A stretch of DNA of 64,000 nucleotides from Wolfiporia cocos (GCA_029448655.1 JACCLO010000009.1:1054001-1118000); one strand, 5' to 3'. Positions 21,701-34,002 are shown, counted from the stretch's first letter. Notes: generated from the letters alone by a model not told the origin. Numbers and translations are program-made.

Positions 21701-22444
21701 TTAGCTCATTCCATCTCATTGCTCCTTCCAATTGCATGCGATGCGGTTGATCGTTCGGCTAATCTTATCAGCTTTGCCTACGGAAAGCCTTATTATATGC
21801 TTGCCTTCGCTATCTTCATCGGGCTTGCGTTCCCCATCCCATTCTATCTTATCCACCGCTACGCACGTCCTGATTCGTGGATCGCACGTATGGCCAAGTA
21901 CATCAACACGCCCATCATTGCTCTATATGTTGGGTATTTGCCGTATTCGGTTAACGGACAGTGGTGGTCAGTAGCCAAGCTCTTCTAAACACCCTGAGAT
22001 CGCGTAGGGATCTCACGGCATGGCTTCGCATAGGTCATGCGTGGTGATCGGTTTCGCTGCTCAGTGGTGGGCGCGGAAACGCCGGCCAGCATGGTTCAAA
22101 AATTACAATTACCTCACGTCTGCAGCACTGGATGGCGGGAGTCAAGTCATCATGTTCATCCTTGTGCGTAGCCACTCCTGCAAAAGGTCCAGGTTGCAGA
22201 CGTTGACAAGCTAGCGCGCAGAGTTTCGCGGTATTTGGCGCTAGTGGTAATGCAGTCGACTTCCCGTATTGGTACGCACTCTTCCAGTTTCCGTTTCTGA
22301 TTTCGTCCTTCGGTCCAATCTTGACTATACCCCGCTTTTGCTTCTTAATATTCCACGAGCTATCTTGACTGACAACGTTTGAAAAATAGGTGGGGCAACC
22401 CAGAGAATCTCTCTGTTGACCGGTGTGCGCTCACCCCGAGCTGA
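18713..22444 (+). CDS. OPT-family oligopeptide transporter
   Basis: More than 20 exons. Traced by hand: 18713..18919, 18973..19092, 19147..19210, 19263..19322, 19378..19452, 19505..19588, 19643..19670, 19723..19803, 19866..19884, 19941..19966, 20019..20209, 20263..20277, 20334..20621, 20687..20746, 20793..20875, 20926..21013, 21076..21157; further exons run to TGA 22442-22444. Cytosolic acidic N-terminus, then LSTEDNPDLPTWTFRTVFLG, YLNPGPFNIKEHTA, GGALNYKR, FGTSWTLITQGSPLVWP, MCYNFSLGAA, YGKPYYMLAFAIF, PYSVNGQWW and the end NPENLSVDRC. NPGPFN(I)KEH and the C-terminal NPENLSVD are hallmarks of the family. It would carry tetra/pentapeptides or glutathione-like substrates with protons across the plasma membrane. 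Exon 1 could alternatively end at 18928 with a GC donor. Intact as far as traced. Confidence 0.92.
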
Positions 22445-23918
22445 GCAGCACGCGTCTAGTGGAGCAATTCCGTCTCTGAATACAGATTCGACGACATGAT
22501 ACTTATTGTGTAAGCTAACCCACATTCTATCCGAACCATAGACAAAACTCTGGTGCACAGTATCTCTTAGGCAATACACGTCTGTCGACCCATTGATTCG
22601 GCACATCACACACAGATGTCACAGATTGCGCTGCGGCGGGACGGGCCGTTCCCGTAGAAATCTCCAGCAATTGTATGTCGATGGATCGAGTGACCGTCGC
22701 GCTCCATGGAGTACGTATCACGAGCTTCTCGAAAGTGAGGGTGTACGATCGCTGGCGGACTCACGAATGAGTCGCTGCAGCCGCGAGATCATGCTCGTGA
22801 ATGAAGAGGTCGAGATCAATGATCCTGGCTGCTGGGACTATTTGCGACTACGGGTTCACTTCACCGCTCTGGTTTCTAACTCCCGCGCCTTCCTGTCCGT
22901 TCAACATAAACGGCAGGTGAATAACATTTAGGACGTCCGTCACCTACTAAAGCCCTGCAGGTATGGCAAACTCCCTGAGCAAATTGAAGTGGAATAGCGA
23001 GCGCGTGGCGCCATTGGTTTCGGAGCGCGACCGGAACAGTGGCGAATCTGTGCGCGAGGGGGAAAGCAGTATCTGCGGCAGCAATATCTCGTGTGCGAGG
23101 AGCAGGTTCTGATCTAGCGGGAGAGTCAAGAGGCCCGGGGAAAGTACTGACCTCAGCCATTTGTCCTTAACGCGGAGGATCTTGGTCACTGCGAACAAAT
23201 TGGTGCGCGAGGGCGACAACGCGAGACGTATGGCAGAATAGTCAATCAAGACTCCCCTAATGAGATTTCGGGACTAATGGTTATGCACGTCTAATATGCG
23301 CGAGTCTCTGTGAGCTCTGCGCGCCCCAGCGCCTCTTCTTGTGCTCTAAACAGTCGGGAATGTATATTTGTTGGGATGTATAAGGGGAGGCTATCTATTA
23401 CACAAAGCTCTAGAGAGCACTGTATCTGTGTAATTCGACAGAAGACTACCCGGAAAAAGGCAGTTGAAGCTGAGTCTCGACGAGGATCCCTTCATGCAAG
23501 CGAGTCCAGCCAGGCGCTCCGGCCGCCAGGAGCAGTGCCATGATGTTTCTTCATTGTCCCTATGCCTATCTGCTACCACTTAGATTCAGTCGACGAAGCG
23601 CAGGTGTAAAGAACCTTAGGGGCTTAAGTACAAACTTTATTTGGGTACTCATTCCGGGGGGACAAAGATGATTGAATGTGAATAAGTATAAAGGCTGTGG
23701 TTGGGCACAGCAGACAATAAGGAATGATGAAGAGCTGTGGTTGGGCATAACAAGAAACGAAATATGGAACAGAGGGTCATGGTTGTGCATGACCTACTTG
23801 AACTGTGGAGTTATCTACGGTTGAACGTGGAGCTCCATTAGAAAATGGGAAGATAAAATAACCACATCTACAGTCGTCAGATTGATGAAGATGCATGTAA
23901 TTTGAGTTACCAAATTCA
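22445..23918. other. Intergenic DNA, transition to AT-rich region
   Basis: No gene is supported. Overlapping minus-strand ORFs at 22876-23249 have no recognisable domain. From about 23570 base composition becomes AT-richer, and a short phrase (GCTGTGGTTGGGCA) occurs twice, near 23692 and 23731. Confidence 0.45.
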
Positions 23919-24613
23919 TATACAGTTGACTATCTAGTAATGCATACCGTCGGTCCCCGGATTTTGCTATGCATTATGAGGTGTTATGCGCGATCAAATC
24001 CGTCACACAGTGTGACTTATTGTGATCATACGTGACCTCCCCGCGCAGGTACGTCACGCTCTATCACATCAACATCGCATTGAGTGCCACTATACGTTTG
24101 CCGAACTATTACCATCTAGACTATCCTGCCAGTACCTATCTAGCGTGCTCTGCTTTTGTGAATCAAAGTTAATGTGATGTAAATGGGCTCATAGCTTCCG
24201 CAACTGCTGCTCGAGAACAAGTATCGAGACGCCCTCAGCCTCTGCAAACTGAGGACAGAGCAGTCATGAAGAGTGTGATTGCTTCGTGCATATTTCGGTG
24301 GCTTGACTGCTGAAGACCTAGGCTCTTTGGTAGCTTTCGGTAGCTTTTCCCTAGCAGTAGGATGGGCACAGGGCTTCTTTGCAGGGCGCGGTTTGCGCTT
24401 CCGGTCGTCTACAGTCACACTACACTATGCATGCACTAAATTACCAAATATAGCCAATCTAATAATGCATAACCTCAACTTCGGGCATGCATTATGCAAT
24501 ATCAGAAATATATGCATAACACCTTGGGGACGAGATCGGTCCCCAGCTCAGGCTATGCATTATGAGATAATATGCATTACTAGCTAATGCATTACTAGAT
24601 AGTCAACTGTATA
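23919..24613. mobile_element. Non-autonomous TIR DNA transposon with TA target site
   Basis: A perfect 26-bp inverted repeat lies at 23919-23944 and 24588-24613 (outer part TATACAGTTGACTATCTAG). If the outermost TA is the target duplication, the element is 23921-24611. Subterminal ATGCATTA words repeat in both arms, and GGTCCCCG is shared near each end. TA target and TIR form suggest the Tc1/mariner/pogo group. A basic minus-strand ORF (24140-24418, start MTVDDRKRKPRPAKK) is inside but is too short for a transposase. Confidence 0.75.
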
Positions 24614-27600
24614 GAGGATCTCTATCGAGTAATTTGAGTCAATACAGCATGTATGTTACTTATAAACATCTGATTAATTTCTAATTTCGATGATCTTTGC
24701 TCCTGTGCATCTCTGTATTATACTGTCATCGCTCAAAAACAACCCGGGATATCCCGTCAGTGGCATGGACATGGATTCATAGTTTTCGTCTCTCAAATAT
24801 TGACGAGCATTTATCCTGGGTCGTCTAATTAGTCAACCAATACACAAACTGTCTTCAGATCATCATACATCGCCAAGTACGAGTTCACATAGACTAGAAT
24901 CATTTTAACAACTGGTTATGCATGAAAGAAAGCCTATAATGACCTCTGCTCCCCACAAAGTGCCAAATAATCCAGGCCATGCTGTCCTTGGGTAAAGTAT
25001 TGAACTACATGTCACTATTCAGCATTAAAGAGACGAAAAATAAAACCCTGAACATACTGTAATCATATATAACACTTGAACAGTGCTGTAGAGCAACTAG
25101 TACAGCAAGGATTCTATGAACTATTCTGATGGACATACGTTGTGAGAATACAATGGTTTACTATGTATGTTGTGAGTTTATGCAGAAGCGATTGTGTTCT
25201 GTGCTCGTGTCAGGTACATTTGTCATACAGCAGGGAGAGACAGTGCCTTACCGTTTAAATTGAGTCTTATTTTGTCTCAAAAGGAATGTCATAGAGAAGG
25301 TGATATATAGATCTGTCACTGTTGCTGCTGCTGCCTGAAGAGCTCCTGGTATCTAGGTTTTGTGCTATGAATGGGCAAAATGCTGAGTGAAGTAGTCAAT
25401 CTACCGTGGTTCTAATGAATATCTGCGGAATTGCACGAATTTTGGTTCTAATGAATCTCATGAGCAGTTACATTTGATGTGTACTAGTTGACTACATACC
25501 CATAGTAGACAACACCTGATTGCAGAAGCTTCAGAAAATACTAGCAGAATACAATCAGCTTACTAAGGCCTGAAGCTATGAGTTGGAAAGGATTGTAAGT
25601 AGTAATATAACATAACAAAAGTGGGCTTTACTGACCACATGCCACAAGTGCTAGTGTCAACTGGTTTATAATAGATTAGCTATGGTAAAGTAGTCTGAAG
25701 ATTCAGTACCATAGTCAAAGCCACCAGGATACGATATAGCTTTCTGCTTGTTACTATAATCAACGATTGATGGTTTCGGCCATTATGCAAAATGTATCTG
25801 CAAAATTCTTACAACACCAGACATTGTACATATAGCAGCTGCCATATAAATCAGTGCAAGTCCGGGGATAATTGCAGGCATATTGCTTACCATTGAACAA
25901 GAAGGATTGTTGCGATCTGCTGCCATTGCTTTGGCAAATGATCACTTGAATCAAGTGCCACTTACCGAAACTCCATATTCAACCTCCAGTCAAATGTACA
26001 ATGTCATTGTAAGTTGTGAAACATATCATCATACTCACAAACCAGGGCCTATTTCAGCGAAAAATTAGCTGGATTTAACTAGAATAACGTGCACTAACCC
26101 AGACAATGTCTCAAGAGTAGTTACATTGGCATGATTTGTAATGAAGTAGCTCCATAGGATCTATGTATTGATATTGCTTCATTGGTTCAATGAACTCAGT
26201 ATGGCGTACTCACATCTCCATTTACAATGGTCATTGCTGTATCTAGTGCACTAGGATCATAGATTATGTCACTGTAGTGCTGACACATGAAATTCGGAGT
26301 CATACCTGAACACGGCAACCTATATAACGATTGAGACACATATGAATGGAACAGACCATCGCACGTACCAGACATTTGATCAACCACCAATCCTTTCGAT
26401 ATGTCCAAAGGTAATACATGGCCTGGGCACATGTCGTGCCATATAAACTTTCCCATAACATGTCAGATCAATATAATGCACTACAAAAGAACACACATAT
26501 TTGAGAGTAGAACTCCGATGAAAATACACCCATAGCTAGGATCAAGATGTAGATTTAACCCTGCCATTTGTTTCCTGAGGTACAGCTACAGAAGCTGGGT
26601 GTGCATGTCAGGGTCCCGAAGATCTACTTTTATATACAATGCGAGCGCTCAGGATTATACAGAAAATATGACTATGGATACATGTTACATCATGCAGGAC
26701 GGATAGAAGTGTGTACAGCCCAATAGATCAATAGGTAATGAGGCCTGACGGTAGCGCAGAGCCATGAGCATCTCCTAGCCCAGCGCTATGATATGTCCAA
26801 GGATATGTAGCCGAAGGGGGCGATTGGTATTTTTCAATAGAGGGCGATGTCCATCACCATTAAAGTGCCTTATCTGATGGATGCTTGTCTTAACAATTGT
26901 TCATCGCCATTCAGGTAGCAAGAATCTCCAACATTGTCTTAATCAAAACATCAATCATTGATGAATATGTAACATCATCATGAACCTGTACATGATGGAT
27001 TGATTCTGCTCATCAGCATCGACCGCACATACTAAGATAGTGTGCATACAAACTCATCAAAGGATGACTAAGCAACGTGACGGAATCACTGTAAAATTAA
27101 TGCGAATTCTGTGCAGTACAGTCTCCGAAATCAAAAACCACAGATTTGTAGAAAATCACATTCCGCACAATTGCTTGCGGGCAGATTTTTGATCCTTGCC
27201 TTTGCTGAATTGCCTTAGCATTTACACGGGAGGGACTACAGTCAACGCCAAAACAAGCTATTTGAAATTGTCTTATCAATATCACTCTCAGCACCACCCG
27301 AGCCATCTGGCACTCATGCCCAGGCAACGTCTATTCAACCTTAAAAATCTAGGGGCGCACTCAAGCTTGGAACGAGCATGTCCGGAAGATAATGATTGGG
27401 GTTCAGGAGAATGTGAGTTGGACCATTAATACCGACCAATGACATTGACAGTAGTCCTAGGTTGCTCCGGCAGCTAAACAGAGACACCAGCTGCCTCAGG
27501 ATATGTTGGCAAGCTACAATCCACCCGTTTGATTGTCAAAGGCAGCAGATGTACTGTAATTTAGTTGTGCTATATAGATTCTATAATCGCTCGCTGCGCT

Positions 27601-27636
27601 TCATGGATGCTTACCGTCGAGGACTAGATGGACGAC
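24614..27636. other. AT-rich gene-poor region
   Basis: Three kilobases without a gene I can support. Several donor/acceptor-like sites are visible on the minus strand around an ORF at 26196-26456 (KFIWHDMCPGHVLPLDISKG) and 25760-26080, so a decayed intron-rich gene or transposon is possible, but no domain could be named and no continuous model was built. Confidence 0.35.
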
Positions 27637-28348
27637 TGTTACGGTTATTTTTTAATTTTCGAATATCGACAGAACTCACCATCGGGCGAATACGATACAG
27701 GGACTTGTTGCACAACCAACCCCCTGGCTACTCGTGACTCTACTGGGCGTATCCCCAGTTGTATTAGCATGTAGGGTGTGTTTCACTTTTGACAGATCCA
27801 ACTCTGTCCCCGTTTCATGATCATCATTTGTTAAGCCGAGAGATGGCGTTCAACCGCCATTATCATTCCTATCTATCATTTCAGACTCATCACTACATAC
27901 TTATCAAACGTTTGGTACTATAGCGTAGATAGTAACGGTGACATCTGGGACAGGCTTGACCCCTAAAACCTAACGTAGTATATAAACTCATGTACTTACT
28001 GTCGAGGCTCTTCAGCTCGACCTTGTTGTACAAACAAGAAGTCTTATACTCGTTCTCAAACGTAGGAAACTACGCTCAGTATTTCTCGCTCGAGCAACCG
28101 AACGACTAAGTCCTCGAAGTGCACACTGACTTCTCGGACTTAGGCGAGTCTTATATTCTATCAGACTTGCACTTGAACAAATTATATCCTCTAACGCGTA
28201 TTGGATATTAACCGATCTCCTAAGAACTTCACTCAGGACTTGAAGGCATCTAACGAGTATTTGCCTTGCATACGGCGACGTGCCTACGTGCAGAAGAACG
28301 ATCTATATTCGCGTCCCGAATATACGAACGGGTATTCGACCCGTAACA
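27637..28348 (+). mobile_element. Solo LTR of the Y chromovirus family
   Basis: 712 bp, TGTTACGG...CCGTAACA, flanked by the 5-bp duplication ACGAC (27632-27636 and 28349-28353). It is the reverse complement of the LTRs at 48390-49097 and 58232-59502 as they lie on the plus strand, so its transcription sense is plus. Divergence from those LTRs is visible, so it is an older insertion. Perfect duplication marks it as a recombined solo LTR. Confidence 0.9.
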
Positions 28349-28353
28349 ACGAC

Positions 28354-29304
28354 AGGCGGCATGGGCCAACAAAAAGTATCATGGACATCGTGTTTTGCCG
28401 GATAACATCTTGGCGAAATTTGACCACGCACACCCTCCATCGTGGCTTTGTTGATTGTAGGCATCAATAAGCTTTATTGAAGTATACATGCTGCTAACTG
28501 AATAGACGGTGTCGTACAGATGGGAAGTGGCGATACGGGCAAGCGCTTGGACTAATGAGAACAGCGCTTGACCGATAACTCCTACGTGATGGGCCGATTT
28601 GGAAATGTAACGACTATGTCACGTAACAGTCACATATTGGAACATTTGATGAGTTTGTATGAGGACTATCTCATCACTGGCCCACATATGCAACTTTTCG
28701 CATGTCCCGCCGAATTTAGCCTCTATCTTCTGTGGAAATTCCATGGCCGCAGGGCCGAATCTCCTATGTAGGATAGTCGAACGTAGGTGGGTTACAAAGT
28801 GGCGACGAGCCACTCTGCTCGCGCCCGGCTTGTGTACACTAACGGCAAAACTAACTACCCCGCTAGCTTGCTCGCTCTGACCTCCGCGCGCGCGGCCAAT
28901 CGCCATCACGACGGCGGCAAACCTCAAATTGCAACATCTTCATGACGCCAAGCCTAAATCCCTCGGAGCTTTTTCAGATGATAGCTATGCATCTTCAGTG
29001 TAAGAACTATTTTTTGAACCTCAAGAAGTGCCTTCTGCATGATACCGTAGCCCATGAAGCATCGCAACAGCAATTCCACTTTTCTCCGAGCCTAACTTTA
29101 TTTGAGAGCTCATACCGCCGGGATGATTGTTAGCACAACATCAAGCGCCCGTCGGTGTTAGGCCCGATCTGTTTATACTCTTTGTCTCGCAGCCGTCTGC
29201 TGTGGTGAGTCTGCAGTCATGTATACGGAGATGTTCAGTGATCTCACCATCGTGGATACCAAAAAGTCTGCTAAACGCACCCGACGCGGCCCGCCACCGT
29301 GAGT
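28354..29304. other. Intergenic DNA
   Basis: No supported gene. Short ORFs on both strands (28568-29315) have no recognisable features. The right end carries the target site of the hAT-type element. Confidence 0.4.
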
Positions 29305-29312
29305 CATCGGGC

Positions 29313-29950
29313 TAGTGATGTGCCAGGCCCGGCCCGGTTCAAAAGCCCCGGCTTTGGCCCGGCTTTGGACGGCCTTGGCTTTTCAAAACCTCAGGCCGGG
29401 CCCCCATTGACGGCCCACGGCTTGGCCCGGCCCGGCCTGGGGCTTGCCCGGGGCCTGGCACTGTGAGGATGATCATCACTGTAGCCACACAAACTCATAA
29501 CGTACCTTCTCCAACTGTCTTCTGACAAAGCCAAGCTCCAGGATCTTCAATAATTAGTGAATTATAGTGTGAAATCATCATTTCACCGGCACGGTGCTCT
29601 GTGGCGCGCCTTCCAAATGGGGCATCGTATAGGCGCCCGAAAGTGAGCGACAGGCTTCAGCACCAAGAATTCAATCCATGGGACTATCCTCTTGCTTGAA
29701 TTTAAAAATAGACATACTTCATTGGAATATGGCATACTGCTACTATATATATCCTTATATCATAGTTACTAGACATTTTATCTGTTAGAGCTTTCAGGCC
29801 CGGGGCTCACGGCTTGGCCCGGCCCGGCTTGAGACACAAGCCGGGCCCTGGGCCGTCTCAAGCCGTGGTGTAGGGCCCGGCCTGGCTCGGCCCAAGTAGG
29901 GCTTGGCCCGGCCCGGCCTATGGCCCAAAGCCGGGCCTGGCACATCACTA
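29313..29950. mobile_element. Non-autonomous hAT-type element
   Basis: 638 bp bounded by inverted repeats beginning TAGTGATGTGCCAGGCCCGG and flanked by an exact 8-bp duplication CATCGGGC (29305-29312 and 29951-29958). Both arms, about 150 bp each, are very rich in GGCCCGGC words; the core is ordinary DNA without an ORF of note. Eight-base duplications and TAG-starting ends are typical of hAT elements. It needs a transposase in trans. Confidence 0.88.
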
Positions 29951-29958
29951 CATCGGGC

Positions 29959-30302
29959 ATCTTAGCTCTGGTCCTTTCAGTTACTGAGGGAGTGGAACTA
30001 ACGCTGAGAAAGGGTTCAATGTCAACGTTAACGTTCAACGTGTTCAGCGATGGCGCAAGAATGCGTAGCTTCTCTGCTGAGCAGAGTGCACGCCTGAGCG
30101 TCTGTGGACACGTCGCAGAGATGATGTAATGTGATGTGGTTGAATCAATTTACATAATCCTTTCCAAGCTCGTTGAGTACTAATGTTAAGCCCTACTGTT
30201 ACATATTAAACACGACCATGCTGTCTGCCCGGATAAAAATCTGCTCCTCAATGCTCGTTCCTGTATGTTCAGCGCTCACACCCCGAGAGCTCATCGTCTC
30301 AT
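29959..30302. other. Intergenic DNA
   Basis: 344 bp between the hAT-type element and the 3' end of the minus-strand gene. Nothing recognisable was seen. Confidence 0.4.
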
Positions 30303-31326
30303 CTACCACTCCAACGAACTCTGGCTGTAGCCGCCCAGTTCATCACCTGCCAGACTTATATCTCCCTCCCGGGTGGTTGTGGAGACCCTTACATCACTTG
30401 TGTCGGCAAAAGTTATGACTTTCTTGCCCTTCATCGACTCACCCGCACGCCGCATTCTGTCAATTACCCTACCACCTTGCTGTCCTGCATGCCCCCTGAT
30501 ACGACTGCCGCTTGCTGTGGTTCCACGTTGCGGGAATGACGCCTCGTCATTCTCCATTTCTGCCCTTCGCATGCATCGTGTTGGATGCTCCTGTCGTGCT
30601 GGAGTAACGTCCTCCATCTCCAGTGCACGCAGCTGACGCTCCTCCATCCGACGCTGCTGACGGATATATGCACTCTCTGCTGGCGTTGGTTCGCCGTCCA
30701 TCACGGGGGACGATCGTGGGTTTGGGGTCTGGGGCCAGAAAAGCCGGCCTTCCTGGAAAGGGTTCGTGAACGTCACCACTGGAAAAGGTGGTGTCAGTAT
30801 AGGGCTCAGTCAATACAGTCTCACGCGCCGGACAAGACTTAGCCGCACGTTCGGGATGGGGTAATTCGGGGTCGGATGTCTCCGCCACTTCGAACGATTC
30901 CTCTGCATCGTCGTCCATTTCAGTTTCGCCCTCAACCTCCTCCTCCACACTGTCTTCCTCCAGCTCTGGGACGTGCGCGCAGACTAGATTGTATGCGCGT
31001 TGCACACCCGCATACTCTGGGATGTCCTCAAACGGTATGAGATGCAGTGGCGCGTATTGCACATAATATTCATAATCAGCCTGGTTGCGTTTGCGTACAG
31101 ACGTCGTCAATATCAAAGACGACGTCTGGCTAAAACTTACGCGTAACTCCTTGATAGTCTGCCACCATAATGTCCACTCGAGTTTGCCTGCATCTTCGAG
31201 GGGTTCCTGCTGGAGAAACTCGGAGAGGAGGCGTTTTGCTCTGTACGCGTGAAGAGAATGCGCAGTGATGGACATGGCGCGTAGGATGAAAGACGCGTAG
31301 GGTGACTGAGATTGATTTTCCATCAC
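30303..31326 (-). CDS. Unrecognised family member B (W-W / PEY family)
   Basis: Model complement(join(30303..30778,30825..31080,31141..31326)), 305 residues. Introns are GTAAGT...AACCAG (31081-31140, phase 0) and GTGAGA...TTCCAG (30779-30824, phase 1). The N-terminal domain shows HAYRAKRLLSEFL, then WTLWWQTIKELR at the exon end, then YEYYVQYAP and PFEDIPEYAGVQRAYN, matching the genes at 7840 and 31817. The middle is strongly acidic (EEEVEGETEMDDDAEE) and the C-terminal part has a Gln/Arg/Glu-rich stretch (IRQQRRMEERQLRALEME). It faces member C across 490 bp. Unknown function; acidic and coiled segments fit a nuclear or scaffold protein, but this is guesswork. Confidence 0.68.
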
Positions 31327-31816
31327 GCGGCGGGAAGCAGCCTCAGACGCCCTCGGAATCGAGATTAAACATGGTCAGATATAGCTCGAGCAAATTGAAC
31401 CGCTACAAGATCCAGTTGCCCTCATCAATACAGTGCGAGTTTATAACCAAGATCCTCGTTGATCGTGGCTGAGCGGTCCTCTTGGAATCATCGAGCCTCA
31501 GGCGCCGGCTGCATAACTAGGCGCCTTCCTGATCTTGATCGCTCCTTACATTGAGCGTTCGCGGGATTATCGATGCGTCGATCATCGCCGACGGCTGTCG
31601 ATTTATCCAGAGGCTAGTTATGGATCCATGTATATATATCTATGCATGTGTAAAATCTAGCGTATGTCGAAGCACAGACCCCGTCTGGGCGCCTAGATCT
31701 GAATGCGATAATCTACCCAACGCGTCTGTGGCGTGGCATGCAGTCGAGACATTGAACGCAGCGCTTTCCACAACAGGACCACCGCATGAGCACCCCTTGC
31801 TTACAAGTCTGCGCTC
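31327..31816. promoter_or_regulatory. Shared divergent promoter of family members B and C
   Basis: 490 bp between the starts of two related, divergently transcribed genes. Overlapping short ORFs here lack support. An AT stretch TATATATATC occurs near 31631. The arrangement would allow common control of both paralogues. Confidence 0.35.
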
Positions 31817-32600
31817 ATGCCAAACGGGATGGTATCCAATGCAGTCAGGACTGCGCTTGAATTGAGGCACTGCCTCCAGGCGTTGCTAGAAGATGCGCCA
31901 CATAGCAGTACGGAGGCGGGCGTTTGGCGCGCATGGTTAGCAGCCATCGAGAGCAGGCGTGTAGGTTTAGAGCGCGGCATTTTTGTCTACATTTCCATCG
32001 AACCACACTGATTGCTCTACGTAGACTTTGTACGACAACCTCGCACGCAGCGCGCCACAGTACGTCGCGCCACTCAAAGAGTGTCCCGAGTTGGCGCGCC
32101 TGGAGTACGACACTGATCGGGCACTGATACGTATCAACGATATGGTCAATATTTCCGCACAGAGTACCGCAGCATCCGCGGCCGCCCCGTCATCGACGGC
32201 CGACAATAAGTCAGCCGCACACGCGGCACGGATCGAAGGTGGCGGAAAACCTTCGGCCTCGCAGGATCGTGCCAGCGTTGTGTCTGACGCTGCAGCGGCC
32301 AATTCAAAACGCCCATCAAAGAAGAGAGCAGCAATTGGGCGTACACCGAGTATTTTAAAGCGGAAAGGAGAGTCGCTTGACCGAGACACGACGAAGGCGA
32401 AGCGAAGACAAGTGTCGATGCAGAAGGCGCCAGCAAAGAAGGAGAAGAAGCTTCGGTGGGGAGATGCGACTGTGATTGGAGTTGGGGGAGGCGAGCAGGA
32501 AATGCATATGCAGGGAATCCAGGATCGAGGGGGCAATACTGATGATGAGATTGACGAGATGATGTGCAAGTCGTTTGGAAGGCTCATGGATAGCCGGTGA
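31817..32600 (+). CDS. Unrecognised family member C (W-W / PEY family)
   Basis: Model join(31817..31960,32025..32600), 239 residues. The intron GTAGGT...TACGTAG is phase 0 and falls right after WRAWLAAIESRR, the same place as in members A and B. Exon 2 starts LYDNLARSAPQYVAPL followed by KECPELARLEYDTDRA, aligned with PEY of the other two, although here the motif reads PELAR. The C-terminal half is basic with two nuclear-localisation-like clusters (LKRKGESLDRDTTKAKRR, PAKKEKKLRW). Shorter than its relatives; the true start could lie slightly upstream. Confidence 0.62.
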
Positions 32601-34002
32601 TGTAGACGGAAGACATGGTGGCAGATTAGGGGAGTGATTGCTGATGAGTCTCGTCGCAAACGCGCGGGTTTTTGTTGTCAGGTCTAAGTCTACGAAAACT
32701 GTAATATCTAATTCATCAATGACCATTTTTTAGATCTTGGACATTGCTGGGGGGTGCTTGAGCGGCAGAGCCCATGCCCTGGACAAATCACAACGCACAT
32801 TCTTGATGACTGTAGTGGAATGTCACATAGACGATTTTGCGGAATTGGGATGGGTCCCGCAGGTCTTGAAGGCACAAAATGGTATATGGGTGCATCTCGG
32901 GGTGAGGTGGTGGGTTCTGTTATGAGGAAAACATGTTCATCTCCCGACAGTTCTGGACCTCTGTGGGAGCTGATGTTTTTGACGAGAACAGTTACTATTC
33001 TCTCGTGATGAACATGAGGATATCTACCGCGGGGAAGAGCATGCGCAGGTTGGCATTACCGGAGGACGGAGGCTCACAGGAGATGAACGCTGAGGCTTGT
33101 CACTTGTATGTGGGTGAGCATAGGGATGGTTCTCTAGATCTCCATAGATGGACGATCAGTGCGCTCGGACACACCGGCGATAGTGGCACGATCAGCGCAG
33201 ACGCGATGCAGTCCGAGAAGAGCTCGTCTGTGGCTCGCCTCGGCTCCTCGGCACGCCGCCAGTGCGCCGGGGCACCGGACGGAGCATCGTGCTTACGTCA
33301 GTCAACGTGGGCACCGATCGCCCGGTGCGCATGCGTGCTCGCGTGTCGCGTCTGCATGCGAGCGGTGGCTGGCCGTGCGTGCATGGCAGCTGTGGCGTGG
33401 CGAGCGCGGATCGCAGCGGGGACGCGCCACATAGAAGGGACACTGCCTGATTCGACGGACACGATCGTCGGCCAGGCGGGCACCTGCATGCCGTGCTTGA
33501 CGTCTCCTCGTCCACCCAAGATGGCTGCACGCCCGCCATCTCCGGCTGCAGCCCCCCGGCGTATAAGAGCGGCGCTTTGCGCTCCCCGATCCAACTTTCG
33601 CCTTCGCTCTTACTTTTCGCCCCCGCTTTTCGCGTCCGCCACGCCAGCAGACGCTTTCCACACCGCACGCTAGCGCACAAACCAGCATCGCTCACCTCCA
33701 TCGCATTACCTCCTACTACTATACAAGACGCCCGCCTCGCGAGCATACCGTCCCACCCCTGTATTGCTATTCGATACCTGCGCGTCACATACCCGCTCGC
33801 CCTCTTGGGGTGCGCATGCAACTATCCTCCTTGCCAGCTTCTCGTCTCTTTTCTTCTCCTTCGCCTCATCCACTTCGCTCTCGCGCCCACGCTAAACTCG
33901 CAAACGCTACTCGCACTCCAGCTATAGCTTCCGACCAGCATTTCCTCTCAAGCTACCGTATTCCAGCCGCATTCTTGTCTTCCGTTTCTAGCTCACCGAC
34001 AA
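32601..34002. other. Upstream region and leader of RRM gene
   Basis: 1.4 kb without a supported gene; a plus-strand ORF at 32933-33673 looks incidental. TATAAGA at 33562-33568 is the likely core promoter. The following 430 nt is C/T-rich and poor in ATG codons, as expected for a long fungal 5' UTR, possibly with an intron. Confidence 0.45.

Noticed and set aside
22876..23249. Minus-strand gene after the OPT transporter
   Set aside because: Two overlapping short ORFs in different frames with no splice-consistent continuation or domain.
32933..33673. 246-residue plus-strand ORF upstream of the RRM gene
   Set aside because: Compositionally odd, no domain, overlaps the TATA box and leader; open frame is expected by chance at this GC content.
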